Source: an uncultured Flavobacteriales bacterium (GTDB taxonomy: Bacteria; Bacteroidota; Bacteroidia; Flavobacteriales_D; Crocinitomicaceae). From it: 38,069 nucleotides of DNA. The notes below the pieces were generated by a model. It did no database searches. It was not told the origin of the DNA and was given only the letters and a program-made list of their open reading frames with translations. The stretch spans positions 65,091 to 103,159 of the forward strand of contig CAJAVU010000059.1 of assembly GCA_903945495.1 (NCBI GenBank), read 5' to 3'. Made by a program: the position numbers and the translations under genes. Below, piece after piece: positions 7,790 through 17,642 of the stretch; the first letter of the stretch is position 1; each line of letters begins with the position of its first letter.

Positions 7790-8740
7790 CTACCAACGCT
7801 CTTTTTTCCATTTTATTTGCTCTTCAGGCGTTAAAAATGTCCAGACAACCACACGACTCGTTTTATTTCCTTGTCCCATTGGTAAAGTAACAACTTCAAT
7901 CGCTTTGAAATGTTTTAATTCGCTATAAACTGCTCTTAGATTTGATTCTTTGGAAACCAACGATGAAAACCAAAAGCAATTGTTCGCATAGTTCTTACTC
8001 TGTTTAATCATCGCTTTCAAGAAGGCGATTTCTCCACCTTCACACCATAATTCATTGCTTTGACCACCGAAGTTCAAAACGATTTCACGCTTATTCTCTG
8101 CTTTAAGATTTTTCAATTTTCGAGCAGTTCCCGATTGTGCTTCGTTTGCAGATGCATGGAACGGTGGATTACAAATGCTTATATCAAACAATTCGTTTTC
8201 CTGAATGATTCCTCTAAAAATGGTACGTTGGAATGTTTGATGACGAATTTCAATCAATTCATCAAACTGTGGATTATTCGCTAAAATTGCTTTTGCTGAA
8301 TTTACGGCTATTTCATCGATATCTGAACCAACGAAATTCCACTTGTATTCTGCAGCACCTATCAATGGATAAACACAATTTGCTCCTACACCAATATCAA
8401 GAACCTTCAAATCTTTCGGAAATTTTCCAAAGTTCTTAGAACGTAAAAAATCAGCTATGTAATGAATGTAATCAGCTCTTCCTGGAATTGGTGGACATAA
8501 ATATCCAGCAGGAATCGACCATTCATTGATGTTGTAATGCAATTTCAATAAAGCTGCATTCAACGATTTTACCGCTTCAGGATTGAAAAAATCAATGGTT
8601 TCACTTCCATATTGATTCACAAAAACGAATGGTTTTAGGGCTGGATAACAAGCAACTAATTCCTTGAAATCATAGCGATCTCTGTGTTTGTTTCTCGGAT
8701 GCAAACGTTCTTTTGTTTGATTTTTTGAATTAGCTTCCAT
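7790..8740 (-). CDS. rlmF: 23S rRNA (adenine-N6)-methyltransferase RlmF
   Basis: This 316-aa protein matches RlmF (YbiN), which methylates A1618 of 23S rRNA with S-adenosylmethionine. The N-terminus carries the family pattern LHPRNKHRDRYDF. The SAM-binding loop is VLDIGVGANCVYPLIG (about 113-128), and the catalytic motif NPPF stands at 191-194, followed by the family stretch HASANEAQSGTARKLKNL. The length fits the family. The start ATG at 8740 has a TAGCTTTG element ending 4 nt upstream, so its mRNA may be nearly leaderless. It is monocistronic, between DUF983 (convergent) and the four-helix-bundle gene (divergent). Confidence 0.92.
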   Translation of the reverse strand: MEANSKNQTKERLHPRNKHRDRYDFKELVACYPALKPFVFVNQYGSETIDFFNPEAVKSLNAALLKLHYNINEWSIPAGYLCPPIPGRADYIHYIADFLRSKNFGKFPKDLKVLDIGVGANCVYPLIGAAEYKWNFVGSDIDEIAVNSAKAILANNPQFDELIEIRHQTFQRTIFRGIIQENELFDISICNPPFHASANEAQSGTARKLKNLKAENKREIVLNFGGQSNELWCEGGEIAFLKAMIKQSKNYANNCFWFSSLVSKESNLRAVYSELKHFKAIEVVTLPMGQGNKTSRVVVWTFLTPEEQIKWKKERW

Positions 8741-8744
8741 ATTA

Positions 8745-8752
8745 CAAAGCTA
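8745..8752 (-). promoter_or_regulatory. TAnnTTTG element directly upstream of rlmF
   Basis: On the minus strand TAGCTTTG ends 4 nt before the ATG at 8740, which would place the transcription start at or next to the start codon. No -33 TTTG is visible. Confidence 0.4.
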
Positions 8753-8771
8753 AATGAATTTAAGAATGATG

Positions 8772-8785
8772 ATTGAAAATTGATA
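8772..8785 (+). repeat. ATTGANN heptamer pair, left of the four-helix-bundle gene
   Basis: Two adjacent heptamers, ATTGAAA and ATTGATA, lie 69 bp before the ATG at 8854. The 13-mer ATTGAAAATTGAT (8772-8784) recurs in inverted orientation on the other side of the gene at 9254-9266. This inverted pair brackets the gene. Confidence 0.6.
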
Positions 8786-8853
8786 ATTTAAAATTTTGTA
8801 AAAAAAATGATTCTTTCTCCTTTGAAAATGATGTTTTTCCTTAACTTAATAAT

Positions 8854-9213
8854 ATGAGTAAAAATATTGTTAAAGAACTAAGCTTTGAATTTGCATTGGA
8901 AATTGTTGCGATTTATAAATCATTGACCACAATCCAAAAGGAATATATTTTATCTAAGCAGTTGTTAAGAAGCGGCACAGCCATAGGAGCATTGGTTAGA
9001 GAATCTGAGCAAGCCCAAAGTAGAGCAGATTTTGTTCATAAACTTTCAATCTCATTAAAAGAGGCAAATGAAACGGATTATTGGATTGAGTTATTATTTC
9101 AATCTGGATATCTGAAAAATGAAAATTATGAAAAATTAAAAAAACAGATTGTGTCTTTAAATAAACTTTTAATTTCCATCATCAAAAAGATGAAAGAAAA
9201 TGGATTGAAATAA
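8854..9213 (+). CDS. Four-helix-bundle protein (23S rRNA intervening-sequence family)
   Basis: This 119-aa, all-helical protein fits the four-helix-bundle family (TIGR02436/S23 type), first seen in insertions of 23S rRNA genes. Recognisable features are the early FxxALEIV helix, LRSGTAIGALVRESEQAQSR in the middle and SLKEANETDYWIELL in the third helix. Members turn up singly in many Bacteroidota genomes, and a related protein (Avd) works with diversity-generating retroelements; no reverse transcriptase or variable repeat is present here. The gene is flanked by inverted ATTGANN repeats, suggesting that it arrived as a small cassette between rlmF and prmC. Confidence 0.88.
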   Translation: MSKNIVKELSFEFALEIVAIYKSLTTIQKEYILSKQLLRSGTAIGALVRESEQAQSRADFVHKLSISLKEANETDYWIELLFQSGYLKNENYEKLKKQIVSLNKLLISIIKKMKENGLK

Positions 9214-9238
9214 ATAGAATATCTCAAGAACTCGAAAC

Positions 9239-9266
9239 CTTCAATCGTCAATCATCAATTTTCAAT
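9239..9266 (-). repeat. Four tandem ATTGANN heptamers, right of the four-helix-bundle gene
   Basis: Read on the minus strand, this is ATTGAAA, ATTGATG, ATTGACG and ATTGAAG, back to back with period 7. The first two contain the 13-mer that is also present at 8772-8784 in the opposite orientation. The array ends 15 bp before the prmC promoter element. Confidence 0.65.
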
Positions 9267-9280
9267 TCCTTAAAGAAACG

Positions 9281-9288
9281 TATCTTTG
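9281..9288 (+). promoter_or_regulatory. TAnnTTTG promoter element for prmC
   Basis: TATCTTTG lies 16 nt before the GTG start at 9305. TTTTC at 9259-9263 sits at about the -33 distance but is not a clean TTTG and falls inside the heptamer repeats. Confidence 0.5.
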
Positions 9289-9304
9289 TCAGAAATTCAA
9301 ATAA

Positions 9305-10183
9305 GTGTTCGTACAAACAAATTCAGTTCAAGCGGTAAAAGCGTATTTCAAAGAACGACTTGAAAATCAATTTTCAGAGAGTGAAATGAAAGCGATGTTG
9401 AAAGTGGCGATTTGTGAACGCTTAAAACTTTCGTCTGCTGACTATTTGTTATGCGATTCGAACTTACTTTCGGAATCTGATTTATTGTATTTCAGAAGTA
9501 TCGTAAAGCGCTTACAGAACAATGAGCCATTTCAATACATTGTTGGACAAACAGAATTTTTTGGTTTGGAGTTGAAATCTGATTCACGCGCATTGATTCC
9601 TCGACCTGAAACAGAAGAACTTGTCGAATGGGTTATGGAAGTTGCAGCGCCTGAAAATGCACTGATTGATTTTTGCACGGGTTCTGGATGTATTGCGTTA
9701 GCATTAAAAAATCAATTACCAAAAGCTACGGTTTACGGAACAGATGTTTCAAAAGAGGCTTTAGAACTAAGTAAAGAGAACGCAAATTCGTTGAATTTAG
9801 ATGTGAGTTTTATCCAACACGATGCGCTTTCTGATCAACTACCAAGCACATTGACTGAACAGTCGCTTGATATCATTGTATCGAATCCGCCGTATATTCC
9901 TGAACTAGATAAACAAGAAATGCAAGCCAATGTTTTAGACTTCGAACCGCATTTAGCTTTGTTTGTTGAGAATGATAACGCGCTGATTTTTTATAAAGCG
10001 ATTGCTTCACAAGCAGCTAGATTGTTGAAGAAAAATGGTTTGTTGTTTTTTGAAATTCATGAACGATTAGCCTTTGAAACGAAGGAGGCAATCGAAGCCC
10101 TTGGATTTGTAGATGTTGAAATCAGAAAAGACCTGCAAGGAAAAGATCGAATGATTAAAGCGCGTTTTGCATCAAGCAACTAG
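9305..10183 (+). CDS. prmC: Release factor glutamine methyltransferase PrmC (HemK)
   Basis: This 292-aa enzyme methylates the glutamine of the GGQ motif in peptide chain release factors, using S-adenosylmethionine. The N-terminal helical domain ends in EPFQYIVGQTEFFGLEL (about 74-90). The family signature ALIPRPETEELVEW follows (about 96-109), then the SAM loop DFCTGSGCIALAL (122-134) and the catalytic NPPY at 194-197. The length is normal. It begins at GTG behind a TATCTTTG promoter element. It usually accompanies prfA in other phyla but stands alone here, downstream of the four-helix-bundle cassette. Confidence 0.93.
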   Translation: MFVQTNSVQAVKAYFKERLENQFSESEMKAMLKVAICERLKLSSADYLLCDSNLLSESDLLYFRSIVKRLQNNEPFQYIVGQTEFFGLELKSDSRALIPRPETEELVEWVMEVAAPENALIDFCTGSGCIALALKNQLPKATVYGTDVSKEALELSKENANSLNLDVSFIQHDALSDQLPSTLTEQSLDIIVSNPPYIPELDKQEMQANVLDFEPHLALFVENDNALIFYKAIASQAARLLKKNGLLFFEIHERLAFETKEAIEALGFVDVEIRKDLQGKDRMIKARFASSN

Positions 10184-10205
10184 AATAGGTTAATTCTATT
10201 GTTGA
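10177..10205 (+). terminator. Weak stem-loop at the end of prmC
   Basis: TAGAAT (containing the stop codon), a 6-nt loop and ATTCTA form a stem, which CAAC and GTTG extend across a bulge. No strong T-run follows, so termination here is uncertain. Confidence 0.3.
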
Positions 10206-10246
10206 AAAATTCTGATTTTTACTTCCAATTGATAACCAACAATTAA

Positions 10247-12280
<2,034 letters not shown>

Positions 12281-12371
12281 ATTTTCACCTCTAAATTTAA
12301 CGATTACTGTTATTCATGTTTGAATGTCAATAAATCTCTGTTGACACTGCATCTTACCATGCTTAAAAGCG

Positions 12372-12379
12372 TATTTTTG
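12372..12379 (+). promoter_or_regulatory. TAnnTTTG promoter element for dapA
   Basis: TATTTTTG lies 36 nt before the ATG at 12416. TTGACA at 12341-12346 is present upstream, but the 25-bp gap is longer than the usual spacing, so the -33 element remains unclear. Confidence 0.45.
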
Positions 12380-12415
12380 TACTGTTAAAAATGTACCAAC
12401 ATTAAAATTGTCAGT

Positions 12416-13297
12416 ATGAACAATCCATTTACAGGTTCTGGAGTAGCTTTGGTCACTCCATTCAATGCAGATTTCTCAATCAATTTTGAGGCAGTTCGAA
12501 AATTAGTGCGTCTTCAAATTGAAGGTGGAACAGATTTTTTAGTCGTTCAAGGAACCACTGGAGAATCACCAACCTTGAGTCAAGAAGAGAAAATGCAATT
12601 GCTTGAAACTGTAATTGACGAGAATAAAGGTCGTTTGAAGATTGTTTATGGCGTTGGCGGAAATAATACGATTGCAGTTGGTGAAACCTTGAAAAAAGTA
12701 CCTGCTGGTGTTGATGGAATTTTATCTGTTTCGCCATATTACAATAAACCAACTCAAAAAGGAATTCTAGAGCATTTTAAATATATTTCAACGTGCACAC
12801 ATTTGCCAATCATCTTGTACAATGTTCCAGGAAGAACAGGTTCAAATATGCTTGCTGAAACAACGTTGGAATTAGCAAAAATCAGCAATGTCGTTGCAAT
12901 GAAAGAAGCTTCTGGAAACATGGAGCAAATCATGGAATTGATTCGTTTACGTCCTGAAGGATTTGGAATTCTGAGTGGTGACGATGCGATTACAATGCCG
13001 TTAATTGCAGCTGGTGCTGATGGAGTTATTTCAGTAGTTGCGAATGCTTTACCAGAGAAATTTAGTAAAATGGTTCATGCTTCTCAATCTGAAGATTTAG
13101 CAACAGCGCGCAAAGAGCATTATGATTTGTTACCAATTACAAAAATGTTCTTCGAAGAAGGAAATCCTGGTGGAGTGAAAGTTGCCTTGGCGGTTCGTGG
13201 AATCATGGATGAAACGATGCGTTTACCTTTAATGCCAGTTTCAGATGGCTTGAGAGCTAGAATTACAGATGAAACAAAGAAATTAACTGCAAATTAA
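12416..13297 (+). CDS. dapA: 4-hydroxy-tetrahydrodipicolinate synthase DapA
   Basis: This 293-aa TIM-barrel enzyme condenses pyruvate with aspartate semialdehyde in lysine and diaminopimelate synthesis. Visible active-site features are GTTGESPTLSQEE (46-58, with the catalytic threonines), the proton-relay tyrosine Y135 with R140 in YNVPGRTGSN, and the Schiff-base lysine K163 in VAMKEASGN. The length is typical. The gene starts at ATG behind a TATTTTTG element and is probably followed by the DHH phosphoesterase in the same transcript, with a gap of about 30 bp. Confidence 0.96.
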   Translation: MNNPFTGSGVALVTPFNADFSINFEAVRKLVRLQIEGGTDFLVVQGTTGESPTLSQEEKMQLLETVIDENKGRLKIVYGVGGNNTIAVGETLKKVPAGVDGILSVSPYYNKPTQKGILEHFKYISTCTHLPIILYNVPGRTGSNMLAETTLELAKISNVVAMKEASGNMEQIMELIRLRPEGFGILSGDDAITMPLIAAGADGVISVVANALPEKFSKMVHASQSEDLATARKEHYDLLPITKMFFEEGNPGGVKVALAVRGIMDETMRLPLMPVSDGLRARITDETKKLTAN

Positions 13298-13327
13298 TAC
13301 AGAGAAAACTTGACTACTGATTCCCAC

Positions 13328-14326
13328 ATGAATACCTATAAAGCAATTGTTGAGGCAATACAAGAAGCGCAAAACATTGTTATTACTTCACATAAATCGC
13401 CCGACGGTGATTCAATTGGAAGCTCCTTGGCTTTGTATCATTTTATTCAGGCGCTTGGGAAATCATCGGTGGTTTGTCATCCCGATAAAGCGCCAAACTT
13501 TTTACTTTGGGTAGAAGGTGCGTTGGATATTTTGTCGATTGAAGAACAACAAGATGAGGTGATTCAAAAAATGCACGATGCTGATTTGATATTCTGTTTG
13601 GATTACAATTCTGCTGATCGCGTTGGGAAAGATATGCAACCCTTGTTGGAACAAGCAAGTGCGAAGAAAATCATGATTGACCATCACATGCATCCAGCAG
13701 ATTTTTGTGCAATCATTGTTTCTGAAACAAGCGTTTGTTCTACATCACAGTTGATTTATGAATTAATTGATCAATCCGGGAATAAAGGATTATTGAATGA
13801 ACACATTGGCGTTCCAATTTATTTAGGAATAATGACAGATACAGGTTCATTCCGTTTCCCGTCAGTTCAAGCGCGCACGCATGAAATCTTGGCTGAATTG
13901 ATTCGAACTGGAATCAAACACTTTGAAATTCATGAAAAAGTGTACGATACAAATACAGTAGATCGTTTGCAATTAAGAGGTTATGCTTTAAGTGAGAAAT
14001 TGGAACTAATTGAAAACTATCCGGTTGCATTAATTTCTGTAACCGAAGATGAATTAAATCGTTTTCACTACCAGAAAGGTGATACGGAAGGATTGGTGAA
14101 TGTTGCTTTATCCGTAGATAGTATCAAGGTAGCAGCGTTTTTTGCTGAAAAAGATGGTGCTGTCAAAATTTCTTTCCGTTCAAAAGGAGATTATTATGTG
14201 AACGAATTGGCGAATGAACACTTCGAAGGTGGCGGACACAAATACGCTGCCGGAGGAATTAGCTTCGATTCACTTGAAAATACAATTAATAAGTTTAAGT
14301 CATTGATACCAACGTATTTTAAATGA
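13328..14326 (+). CDS. DHH-family phosphoesterase (NrnA-like)
   Basis: Counted from the ATG at 13328 this is a 332-aa DHH/DHHA1 protein. Motif I is SHKSPDGDSIGSSLAL (about 21-36), motif II is FCLDYNSADRVG, the DHH triad is D118-H119-H120 and the C-terminal DHHA1 signature is GGGHKYAAGG (about 301-310). The family includes NrnA nanoRNases, pAp phosphatases and c-di-AMP/pApA phosphodiesterases; the sequence alone does not choose among them. A TTG at 13310, preceded by AGAGAAAA, would add six residues and is an alternative start. Its stop overlaps the start of the next gene (ATGA), which indicates translational coupling with the FKBP lipoprotein. Confidence 0.88.
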   Translation: MNTYKAIVEAIQEAQNIVITSHKSPDGDSIGSSLALYHFIQALGKSSVVCHPDKAPNFLLWVEGALDILSIEEQQDEVIQKMHDADLIFCLDYNSADRVGKDMQPLLEQASAKKIMIDHHMHPADFCAIIVSETSVCSTSQLIYELIDQSGNKGLLNEHIGVPIYLGIMTDTGSFRFPSVQARTHEILAELIRTGIKHFEIHEKVYDTNTVDRLQLRGYALSEKLELIENYPVALISVTEDELNRFHYQKGDTEGLVNVALSVDSIKVAAFFAEKDGAVKISFRSKGDYYVNELANEHFEGGGHKYAAGGISFDSLENTINKFKSLIPTYFK

Positions 14327-14844
14327 ATAAATTAAGTGTTTTTGTTTTGCTTTTAATTCTTGCCGCTTGTGGTGAAGAAAAAAAAGAAATGCCGAAAATT
14401 GAATGGGACCAGGAAAAGTCAACTAAGTTCAATAAAGAATTGGCGATTGAAGAAGATATCAATATCAAACTTTTTTTGGAACAACATACTTCTTGGGAAA
14501 TGACCAAAACAGGATCAGGTTTACAGTATTATATTTATAAATCTGGCACTGGTGAAACGACAGCTCAAGTCGGCGATATTGCACAAGTGGAAATGAATAT
14601 CACTTTACTTGATGGTACAGAATGTTACAGCACGAAGTCGGATGAATATGAAGAGTTTGTTATCGATAAAAGCGATATTGAAACTGGAATTCAAGAAGGA
14701 ATAAAAAAATTGAAATTGGGTGATTGTGCCAAATTGATTATCCCAAGTCATTTAGCACATGGACTTATTGGGGATATGGATAAAATTCCACCTCTGTCTA
14801 CCTTGGTTGTGGACATTAAGTTGATTGGATTAATCGTGAAATAA
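14323..14844 (+). CDS. FKBP-type peptidyl-prolyl isomerase lipoprotein
   Basis: This 173-aa lipoprotein has the N-terminus MNKLSVFVLLLILAACGEE; the lipobox LAAC places the lipidated cysteine at about residue 16. The mature part holds one FKBP domain (about 60-173), starting at TGSGLQYYIYKSGTG and including IQEGIKKLKLGDCAKLIIPS, then HLAHGL and LVVDIKLIGL. It should act on folding of envelope proteins in the periplasm. GldI of gliding bacteria is a related FKBP lipoprotein, but orthology cannot be claimed. Several aromatic pocket residues of classical FKBPs are not obvious, so activity is uncertain. It overlaps the DHH gene by 4 bp. Confidence 0.85.
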   Translation: MNKLSVFVLLLILAACGEEKKEMPKIEWDQEKSTKFNKELAIEEDINIKLFLEQHTSWEMTKTGSGLQYYIYKSGTGETTAQVGDIAQVEMNITLLDGTECYSTKSDEYEEFVIDKSDIETGIQEGIKKLKLGDCAKLIIPSHLAHGLIGDMDKIPPLSTLVVDIKLIGLIVK

Positions 14845-14886
14845 AATCAATTGTTTATCATTCAATTAATTAGTATAAAAACGAAT

Positions 14887-15729
14887 ATGAAATATATTTT
14901 AACTTGCTTAGTTCTAGGTTTTTTAATTGCATCATGTGACACATCTGGTGTTAAGAAGAATGATAAAGTTGTCAGTAAAATAGAACCAACGTCGAAGGAT
15001 TCCAATATTTTGGATGGTGAATATACTGTTATCGATCAAAAAAAATTCAGTAATGGAATTAAGATTGAATGGTTTGAAAAAGGAACTGGGGCAAATGTAG
15101 CAACGGGAGATCTTGTGATGATCGATTTCAAGGTGAAGTTAAAAGATGGTAAAGTCGTTGATGGAAATCATCTGATTCATCGAACAGCAATTCCTTTTTT
15201 GGTTGGTTTTGGTATGCAAACGGAAGGGTGGGACATTGCTCTAAAAGAATTAAAGGTTGGTGACTTTGCGAAGATTCTTATTCCAAGTCCATTGGCACGA
15301 GGTGAAAAAGGAATTGAAGGATTGATTCCAAGAAACGCAGATAATTTTTTGATTATTAGAATTATAGAAAACAAAAAACCGTCGCGCGTTGTTGCTGGAA
15401 CAAAAGTGTGGTTACTTGAAGAGAACACTCATAATAAGTTGAAATTCAACGAGAAATGCAAAATGGAGTTTCATGCAATGGCAAGTACTTCAACTACAGC
15501 AATGTTTGTGAATACCTATAGAAATAATCAACCGTTTCAATATAAATTGACGGATCATGGATTGGTCCCAGGGCTTAGGAATGCGTTAATAAATGCTAAA
15601 AAGTCGGACCGTATGTTTATTCTTGTTCCATACTCTGAGGCTTATGGAACGGCGGGTTACCTTGATTTTGTAAAACCGGGAGAGGATGTCTTTTACAACG
15701 TACTTGTAATGGATGTTTCTAAAATTTAG
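14887..15729 (+). CDS. Lipoprotein with two FKBP-like domains
   Basis: Counted from the ATG at 14887 this is a 280-aa lipoprotein (signal sequence MKYILTCLVLGFLIASC, lipobox IASC). The first FKBP domain runs from about 45 to 165, with MIDFKVKLKDGKVVDGN, EGWDIALKELKVGDFAKILI and a closing FLIIRII strand. The second, more divergent FKBP-like domain spans about 170-280 (VPGLRNALINAKKSDRMFIL, then VPYSEAYGT and VFYNVLVMDV). A TTG at 14851 is possible but would put 12 extra residues before a good signal sequence. It follows the single-domain FKBP lipoprotein after a short gap, so the pair is probably one operon with the DHH gene. Confidence 0.82.
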   Translation: MKYILTCLVLGFLIASCDTSGVKKNDKVVSKIEPTSKDSNILDGEYTVIDQKKFSNGIKIEWFEKGTGANVATGDLVMIDFKVKLKDGKVVDGNHLIHRTAIPFLVGFGMQTEGWDIALKELKVGDFAKILIPSPLARGEKGIEGLIPRNADNFLIIRIIENKKPSRVVAGTKVWLLEENTHNKLKFNEKCKMEFHAMASTSTTAMFVNTYRNNQPFQYKLTDHGLVPGLRNALINAKKSDRMFILVPYSEAYGTAGYLDFVKPGEDVFYNVLVMDVSKI

Positions 15730-15739
15730 GGCTTTTTAC

Positions 15740-15747
15740 TATATTTG
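15740..15747 (+). promoter_or_regulatory. TAnnTTTG promoter element for the M23/LysM gene
   Basis: TATATTTG lies 57 nt before the ATG at 15805. GTTTC at 15715-15719 is near the -33 distance but is not a perfect TTTG. Confidence 0.5.
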
Positions 15748-15804
15748 CACAGTAAAATTAGAAAATCGGTAAGCAAATTTGATTTGTTTACTAAACATTG
15801 AATC

Positions 15805-16767
15805 ATGCAAAAAGTAATCTCCATCTTCTTGTTTTTATTGTCTTTCAGTAGTTTACATGCACAGCAGGTGTTGGATACGATTGAAACAGATAACGGTAAA
15901 ATGGTGATTTACGCCAACAGAACATGGGCTTATGTAAAAGACATTGGATTCAATGGAATTCTCAATCCACGCCTTCATAAAATGCTTTCCGAGGATACGA
16001 ACTTCAATTTCGTTCAATCTTGGAACAATAACGTTTGTTATTCATCCGGACGTCAAAATGATTTGACAAAATTGAAAGATACCATTTGGTTGTGCGTTTT
16101 AGAAGAAGTTCATAGTGAATTTGTCTTTCCGGTTGATGGAATTGTAACATCTCGCTACGGTTACAGAAATGGGCGTCATCATAGTGGAATTGATGTTGAT
16201 TTGAATACAGGTGATACTGTTCGATCCGTTTGGTCTGGAAAAATCAGATATGCGAAATACAATGATGGAGGTTTCGGAAATCTTGTGATTGTTCGTCACT
16301 ACAATGGATTAGAAACGTTTTATGCCCATTTGAGTAAAATTTTGGTTGTTCCAAATCAAGACGTAAAAGCAGGTGACGTTATTGGTTTAGGTGGTAATAC
16401 TGGAAGATCATATGGTGCTCATTTGCATTTCGAAGTTCGATTTTATGATGCCTCAATTAATCCAGAAGAGATTATCGATTTCACAAAACGCGAGGTGAAA
16501 GACGAAAATTTGTTCATTCACAAAAGTTTATTCCGTCCCGGAGCAAAACCAACGGATACCTTAGATGAGCCAGGAGAAATTCACAAAGAGGAAGCACCTA
16601 TTACGCAAATTCAACCAGCGCAGCGTAAATATTACAAGGTGAAATCTGGAGATACGTTGTCAGAAATAGCGGCAAGAAACAATACCACAATTTCAAAAAT
16701 TTGTCAATTAAACAATATTCGACCAACAACCACCTTACAAATCGGTAGAAGTTTACGCGTGAAATAA
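15805..16767 (+). CDS. Secreted M23 peptidase with C-terminal LysM domain
   Basis: This 320-aa protein has a Sec signal peptide (MQKVISIFLFLLSFSSLHAQ). The M23 domain (about 105-225) begins at FVFPVDGIVTSRYGYRNGRH and carries the zinc ligands H126 and D130 in HSGID and H208 in HLHF, with H175 and H206 as catalytic histidines, so it should be an active LytM-type endopeptidase. The C-terminus (274-320) is one LysM domain, KYYKVKSGDTLSEIAARNN and onward, which binds peptidoglycan. The likely role is cutting peptide cross-links in the periplasm during growth or division. All metal ligands are present. Confidence 0.93.
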   Translation: MQKVISIFLFLLSFSSLHAQQVLDTIETDNGKMVIYANRTWAYVKDIGFNGILNPRLHKMLSEDTNFNFVQSWNNNVCYSSGRQNDLTKLKDTIWLCVLEEVHSEFVFPVDGIVTSRYGYRNGRHHSGIDVDLNTGDTVRSVWSGKIRYAKYNDGGFGNLVIVRHYNGLETFYAHLSKILVVPNQDVKAGDVIGLGGNTGRSYGAHLHFEVRFYDASINPEEIIDFTKREVKDENLFIHKSLFRPGAKPTDTLDEPGEIHKEEAPITQIQPAQRKYYKVKSGDTLSEIAARNNTTISKICQLNNIRPTTTLQIGRSLRVK

Positions 16768-16810
16768 GTATTTAACAATCTTTCACACACGTTACTTCCG
16801 CTTTTTGTTT

Positions 16811-16818
16811 TACATTTG
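16811..16818 (+). promoter_or_regulatory. TAnnTTTG element directly upstream of bamD
   Basis: TACATTTG ends 6 nt before the ATG at 16825. If it is the -7 element of the bamD operon, transcription would start about at the A of the start codon. No -33 TTTG is visible at the expected distance. Confidence 0.45.
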
Positions 16819-16824
16819 TTACCA

Positions 16825-17640
16825 ATGACAGCAGTAAAAAAAGTTTTTCTAGTTCTAGTTCTTATCGCAGGCGTAACTTCTTGTTCTGATTACAATAAAG
16901 TTGTGAAAGGTGATGATTACGGTAAAAAGTTCGAATCGGCAAATGCCTTATTTGATAAAGGTCAATTCTTGCGATCAATCACGTTGTACGAACAGATTTA
17001 TCAGCGAATGCCTAAAACAGGAGAGGGTGAATTGTCGTATTTCAGAATCGGTAAAGCATATTTCGAAGAAGAAGATTATTATATGGCTGGTTATTATATG
17101 GGAGCATTTACGCAACGCTTTCCATTTAGTCCAAAAGCTCAGGAGGCAATGTTTTTATCTGCAATGTGTTCTGTGAAGAATTCTCCAGAAGAATCATTAG
17201 ATCAAACAGAAACAGAAGTGGCAATTAATAATCTACAACAATTTATTGATACCTATCCAAATTCTGAATTGATTGATTCATGCAATCACATCATGGATAA
17301 ATTGCGCTTTAAATTGGAGTCGAAAGATTATCATGGGGTCAAACAATATGCGAAAACAGAAAATTATCGCGCTGCTGTGATGAGTGCCATGACATTTTTA
17401 GATGATTTTCCACGTTCAACATTTAAAGAGGAAGTATCTTTTATATTGGTTAAAAACTCACAATTATTGACACAGAACAGTGTTGAAGATAAAAAATGTG
17501 AGAGAATTGAACAAACTATTGAAAGATATCGTACTTTTGTAACAGAATTCCCAAATTCGCAATATAAACGTGAAGCAGATAATATTCACGATGAAATGCA
17601 AAAGGATTTCGAAGTTTTATGTACTCAGGTAAAAAAATAA
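16825..17640 (+). CDS. bamD: Outer-membrane assembly lipoprotein BamD
   Basis: From the ATG at 16825 this is a 271-aa lipoprotein with signal MTAVKKVFLVLVLIAGVTSC. The mature part is made of TPR-like helical pairs: FESANALFDKGQFLRSITLY, GELSYFRIGKAYFEEEDYYM, then AGYYMGAFTQRFPFSPKAQE. This fits BamD, the TPR lipoprotein that works with BamA in inserting outer-membrane barrels. A TTG at 16816 would add three residues, but it overlaps the promoter-like TACATTTG, so ATG is preferred. It heads the conserved Bacteroidota block bamD-rpoZ-coaBC-DUF4835-recN; rpoZ follows within 2 bp. Confidence 0.9.
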   Translation: MTAVKKVFLVLVLIAGVTSCSDYNKVVKGDDYGKKFESANALFDKGQFLRSITLYEQIYQRMPKTGEGELSYFRIGKAYFEEEDYYMAGYYMGAFTQRFPFSPKAQEAMFLSAMCSVKNSPEESLDQTETEVAINNLQQFIDTYPNSELIDSCNHIMDKLRFKLESKDYHGVKQYAKTENYRAAVMSAMTFLDDFPRSTFKEEVSFILVKNSQLLTQNSVEDKKCERIEQTIERYRTFVTEFPNSQYKREADNIHDEMQKDFEVLCTQVKK

Positions 17641-17642
17641 CA

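Noticed and set aside
8854-9213. Avd protein of a diversity-generating retroelement
   Set aside because: No reverse transcriptase, template repeat or variable target gene is visible around it.
9239-9266. Short tandem array that might be a CRISPR
   Set aside because: The units are 7 bp with no spacers and no cas genes nearby; it is a simple degenerate tandem repeat.
12341-12379. sigma70-like TTGACA/TATTTT promoter for dapA
   Set aside because: The spacing of 25 bp is too long and the TATTTTTG element fits the Bacteroidota consensus better; only that element was annotated.
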